A program made the position numbers and the translations under genes. Below are positions 34,394 through 37,201 of a stretch of DNA of 37,201 bases, piece after piece (within the stretch, counting starts at the first letter, position 1; each line of letters begins with the position of its first letter). The notes under the pieces were generated by a model that did not search any database, was not told the DNA's origin, and worked only from the letters and a program-made list of their open reading frames with translations. Origin of the DNA: Deltaproteobacteria bacterium (GTDB lineage: Bacteria > Desulfobacterota > Desulfarculia > Adiutricales > Adiutricaceae); assembly GCA_031257535.1 (NCBI GenBank), contig JAIROO010000135.1, positions 1 to 37,201 of the forward strand. The letters are read 5' to 3'.

Positions 34394-34466
34394 CCAAAAT
34401 AACCTTATAAAGTCAGCCGCTTTGACTTAATAATAAGCGTTTTCTTAGCGCCTTTTGGAGACTTCC

Positions 34467-35132
34467 ATGAGACAGTCAGCCCCTAAAACCTGGACTCGGC
34501 CGGGATTTTCTCTGGTCGAAATAATTGTGGTCATCGCCATAATGGGTATTTTACTAGGCGTCGCTATCCCCACCTATCTGACTTTAGTCCCGGGCGTGGA
34601 TCTACGGGCCGACGGCCAAAAGCTGGCCTTCGCCCTCCAAAGGGCGAGGCAAGTGGCCTCCACCTACAATCGGCCCACCAGGGTTTTATTGGATTGCACT
34701 CCGGGGACCTTAAATTTTGACGGGAATAAAAATCCCTGCCGGTTAGCCGTGCAATTAGCCGTGTACGACGAGCTGGGGGTAGTTAGGCGCTGGGTTATGG
34801 TCCAAGCTGGAAAAATGGATTTAAGCCCACACACCGTGGTCACCTATAAAAACGCCTACACGACTAAAAGAGAGCAGTTTGACTATTATCAGAGCTTTTT
34901 TAATGGCTTTTACGACTTAAACGGGGCTGGGCCGCGGACTTATGGGGTCGCCGAAAAAGATGGGTTTAACGGGGACAGCGTGGTCGTGGTCTATATCCCT
35001 TCCGGAGAGGCCATCACTTATAGTAAGATCGCCTTAAGTTTAAAAAGCGACCGCAAAGCCTCTTTGCCTGGCTTAACTTTAGAGGTCATCAACAGCACCG
35101 GCTACGCCCGCGTAAAAGAAAATACCGCTTAA
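34467..35132 (+). CDS. FimT/GspH-type minor pseudopilin
   Basis: Prepilin with PG-FSLVEIIVVIAIMGILLGVAIPTYL; the Glu at +5 is present. DLRADGQKLAFALQRARQVASTYNRPTRVLLDC is typical of the GspH/FimT domain. The track begins at TTG 34455, but GGAG lies 6 nt before ATG 34467, which is the better start (221 residues). Its C-terminal part is longer than in many FimT proteins. It is the second minor pilin of the cluster, 73 nt after pilW and 47 nt before pilV. Confidence 0.82.
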   Translation: MRQSAPKTWTRPGFSLVEIIVVIAIMGILLGVAIPTYLTLVPGVDLRADGQKLAFALQRARQVASTYNRPTRVLLDCTPGTLNFDGNKNPCRLAVQLAVYDELGVVRRWVMVQAGKMDLSPHTVVTYKNAYTTKREQFDYYQSFFNGFYDLNGAGPRTYGVAEKDGFNGDSVVVVYIPSGEAITYSKIALSLKSDRKASLPGLTLEVINSTGYARVKENTA

Positions 35133-35179
35133 AAAACGGCCCTTTTTTTATTAGCCGGACCACATAATAGGTAATTACG

Positions 35180-35605
35180 ATGACTTACGCTTTAACTTCT
35201 CCCCCGAAAAATCGTCGAAAGGGGTTTACTCTTTTAGAGACCCTCTTCGCTTTATTGATCTTACTTTTGGGTTTTTTCGCGGCCATCGCCATGAATAGCG
35301 CGGCCTTAAAAAGCGGCGTTCTGAACGAGACCCAGTTTCAAGCCGTTTTCTTGGCAGACTCGAAGATCGAGGAGATCCGTTCTTATATGCCTAAGTTTGC
35401 TGGGTCCACGCTCACTTTAATCGAGCATTTCGATAAGAATGGCTTACTCTTAGCCAATCCAGCCCAAGCTTTTTTTACCCGAGAGACGGTCATTAATTTA
35501 CAAACTCCCTCCGCCAAAACCGACGAGGTCCGAGTGACGGTTAAAGCCGTTAGATCGTCCTTGGCTATTTCGTATTTAAGCATTATCGACCACGTTGACG
35601 ATTAA
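35180..35605 (+). CDS. pilV: PilV-like minor pilin
   Basis: A 141-residue prepilin. RRKG-FTLLETLFALLILLLGFFAAIAMNSAAL has the cleavage glycine, Glu at +5 and the LLETLxALxILxxG pattern of PilV. NETQFQAVFLADSKIEEIRS is the A-x-x-L-A-x-x-x-x-E block seen in PilV. It is short but within the family range. AGGTAA lies shortly before the ATG. It ends 29 nt before pilX. Confidence 0.83.
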   Translation: MTYALTSPPKNRRKGFTLLETLFALLILLLGFFAAIAMNSAALKSGVLNETQFQAVFLADSKIEEIRSYMPKFAGSTLTLIEHFDKNGLLLANPAQAFFTRETVINLQTPSAKTDEVRVTVKAVRSSLAISYLSIIDHVDD

Positions 35606-35634
35606 ACTTAAAATGGCCATTTGGAGGCCCTAAT

Positions 35635-36333
35635 ATGTCGCGCCCCTTAGCTCCTAACCACTCCCCTTCCGCCCGCTCGGGCATGATTTTAATCACGACC
35701 TTGGTTTTAGTTCTCATCCTGACCGTGGCCGGGGGCGTTCTTTTATATAAAAACCGCTCTGAACTCGCGACGACCACCAACTTTCGAAACCACCAGAAAG
35801 CTTTGGCTAACGCCGACACGGTCATGAAAGTAGCCATGAAGGCCTTAGACATAATGATCGCGAACCCTTCCATTGACTCGGTCATCGAGTCTTTCGCCCA
35901 CTCGGGAAATTACAAATATAAATTTAAATTTAGCCCTAATTTCGCCGCCTTAGCTGAAAACGTGGGCGACGCTAGCCGCTCTTCGGTTAAATCCCGGTAC
36001 TTAGGCGCGGGCGGAAGCGCAAGTGGCAATATCCCCGACATTACCGTAAGCGACCAAAACGATCGGATTATTGGCCTGGCTCGAATCTCCTATGATTTTA
36101 TTGATCGGACCATCGCTTATGGCGGAAAAATGAACGCCGGCGACTCCATCGGCATGTCTGGTATGGGCTCAGGCGCGGAAGCCGTGACCAGTTTTTACGT
36201 TATCACCGTGGTTGGCCGGGATCCAGACGCGGCCGAAGGGGATCTCTACGCCACTGGAGCGGATCTGTCGGCTGGGCCTCAGGCTTTCTTAACGGCCTTG
36301 TACTGCGTGGGGACCGCTTGCGCTAAATCTTAA
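35635..36333 (+). CDS. pilX: PilX-like minor pilin
   Basis: A 232-residue protein. SARSG-MILITTLVLVLILTVAGGVLLYKNRSELATTTNFRNHQKALANAD follows the PilX N-terminus: cleavage glycine, hydrophobic helix without Glu at +5, then NRxxxxxAxxxADxxxxxA. PilX lacks Glu5 in other species too. GGAGG lies 7 nt before the ATG. It is last in the cluster. A glycine/serine-rich loop (YLGAGGSASGNIPD) and a terminal TALYCVGTACAKS with two cysteines could form the C-terminal disulfide loop common in pilins. Confidence 0.75.
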   Translation: MSRPLAPNHSPSARSGMILITTLVLVLILTVAGGVLLYKNRSELATTTNFRNHQKALANADTVMKVAMKALDIMIANPSIDSVIESFAHSGNYKYKFKFSPNFAALAENVGDASRSSVKSRYLGAGGSASGNIPDITVSDQNDRIIGLARISYDFIDRTIAYGGKMNAGDSIGMSGMGSGAEAVTSFYVITVVGRDPDAAEGDLYATGADLSAGPQAFLTALYCVGTACAKS

Positions 36334-36334
36334 A

Positions 36335-36363
36335 AGCCAAAAACTTTAAATAAATTTTTGGCT
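36335..36363 (+). terminator. Terminator-like hairpin after pilX
   Basis: AGCCAAAAA (36335-36343) and TTTTTGGCT (36355-36363) start one base after the stop codon. There is no separate T-run. Confidence 0.5.
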
Positions 36364-36860
36364 AAATAACGCTCCCCCTAGTCTTTTAACGCCGTCCTCG
36401 CTTCCCCCCCCCACTAGTTTTTTAACGCAGCTCCTTGTTTTAGAGGGAAAACGCGCTCTTAAGAAAAACAGTCAAATTACCAGTTTTTTTAACTATAAAG
36501 ACGCGTTTTAAGATATTAAACTTTTTTGGCGTTATATTGGCCTAATATTTTTGGAGTAAGCCTAAAGCCAAAAAACCTTTTGGACCAGACGAGAATTTTT
36601 ATTCATGATTTTATCGTGAAACAAATATTTTTTTTAAAAAATTTTGTTTTATGACTTCGGGGTGACGCGGCGAGTCATGAGAGTTTTTGGTAGATCTTTT
36701 TGGCGAGACGATAGGGTTTTAGGGCGAGATCTTGTTATGGGTAAGGCCATAATGTTTAGGCCTACCATAAGGTTCAAAAGTTAAAGTTATTTTACGAACT
36801 TGTCATATCTTATTATTTTTTTTCTAATAAATAATTTTTTTGGTCCTGACCGACTCCGCA

Positions 36861-36910
36861 AAATACGGCCCGCCGCGAGTCAGCGAAATGCGGCCCGCCG
36901 CGAGTCAGCT
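36861..36910. repeat. Exact tandem 25-bp duplication
   Basis: aaatacggcccgccgcgagtcagcg (36861-36885) is followed directly by aaatgcggcccgccgcgagtcagct (36886-36910). The two differ at only two positions. Confidence 0.9.
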
Positions 36911-37000
36911 TGGCTTTTTTTTATTGTCCACCAGCGTCACTTTTTGGGATTAGTCGATCTTTGTGGATCGCCACGTTAATGTTTACCAAAATGGCTCACA

Positions 37001-37094
37001 TTAACCATCTCATAGTTTACCACTCTCGGGCCCAGTCGCCATAAAATAACCATCTCATACTTTACCACTTCACTCCGGGTCCAGTCGTAATAAA
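37001..37094. repeat. Tandem ~47-bp imperfect duplication
   Basis: ttaaccatctcatagtttaccactctcgggcccagtcgccataaaa is followed by taaccatctcatactttaccacttcactccgggtccagtcgtaataaa. AACCATCTCATA, TTTACCACT and CCAGTCG are shared. Confidence 0.8.
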
Positions 37095-37098
37095 TAAA

Positions 37099-37135
37099 TT
37101 AACCAAGTGATCAGTTAATGCGGTCACTTGGTTAA
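37099..37135. repeat. Perfect 12-bp inverted repeat
   Basis: TTAACCAAGTGA, 13-bp spacer, TCACTTGGTTAA. No strong T-run follows. It could be a hairpin, an operator or an element end. Confidence 0.75.
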
Positions 37136-37201
37136 GTCTTATTGTATATATACTTACTGGCTTTTCATACATTAAAACATTAATATATAAAAATAGAAAT
37201 A

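Larger units (their letters stand above)
36364..37201. other. Gene-free stretch with repeats at the right end of the window
   Basis: No ORF or recognisable gene fragment is visible. It contains two tandem duplications and one long inverted repeat, listed separately. The mix of repeats and GC-rich patches may be the edge of a mobile element beyond the window. Confidence 0.5.

Overview
The window looks like chromosome from an uncultured anaerobic Gram-negative bacterium, most likely a Desulfobacterota/deltaproteobacterial lineage. That placement is inference. It rests on a three-subunit NAD(P)-linked [FeFe] hydrogenase operon, a PilY1 plus minor-pilin cluster, signal-peptide periplasmic enzymes and zinc-ribbon (MJ0042-type) proteins. 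Only about 70% of the window is coding. The long gaps hold T-rich or AT-rich low-complexity DNA, tandem repeats and decayed genes, which fits a genome under weak selection such as a host-associated lineage.

Layout. 1-390: remnant of an IS1-like transposase, cut by the window edge. 863-5000 (minus strand): smpB, a secreted GH31-family protein and a DusB-type tRNA-dihydrouridine synthase, probably co-transcribed; the last two overlap by 20 nt. 5296-5371: tRNA-Ala(CGC) with the G3:U70 identity pair. 5683-6667: wreck of an AAA-type ATPase/PD-(D/E)XK protein. 7264-10952: mobilisation module with a large protein resembling DUF3991/TOPRIM primases, tandem repeats, and a MobV-type relaxase. 11783-13171: soluble PQQ-dependent glucose dehydrogenase with signal peptide and terminator. 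13876-15551: XRE/ImmA-IrrE protein overlapping a PIN-domain protein, a toxin-antitoxin-like pair. 15552-18325: 2.8 kb without a convincing gene, T-rich, with hairpins and repeats. 18326-22518: hydrogenase operon (NuoE-like, NuoF-like, HydA-like) closed by a strong terminator. 23082-23642: YqiA-like esterase whose ribosome binding site lies in an 18-bp tandem repeat. 23643-25072: repeat-rich gap. 25073-36333: type IV pilus tip and minor-pilin cluster (pilY1 in two frames, a zinc-ribbon membrane protein, pilW, fimT/gspH-like, pilV, pilX). 36364-37201: repeats and an inverted repeat.

How the genes work together. The hydrogenase subunits form an electron chain between NAD(P)H at the flavin subunit and protons at the H-cluster, fitting fermentative or syntrophic H2 metabolism. 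The pilus cluster supplies the priming/tip complex of a type IV pilus; its PilY1 adhesin is interrupted by a single-base frameshift. The best candidates for something unusual are the MobV/primase-like module in which both proteins seem to share one domain, the XRE-ImmA/PIN pair, and the structured gene-poor tract upstream of the hydrogenase operon. No computation was run; family calls come from reading motifs.
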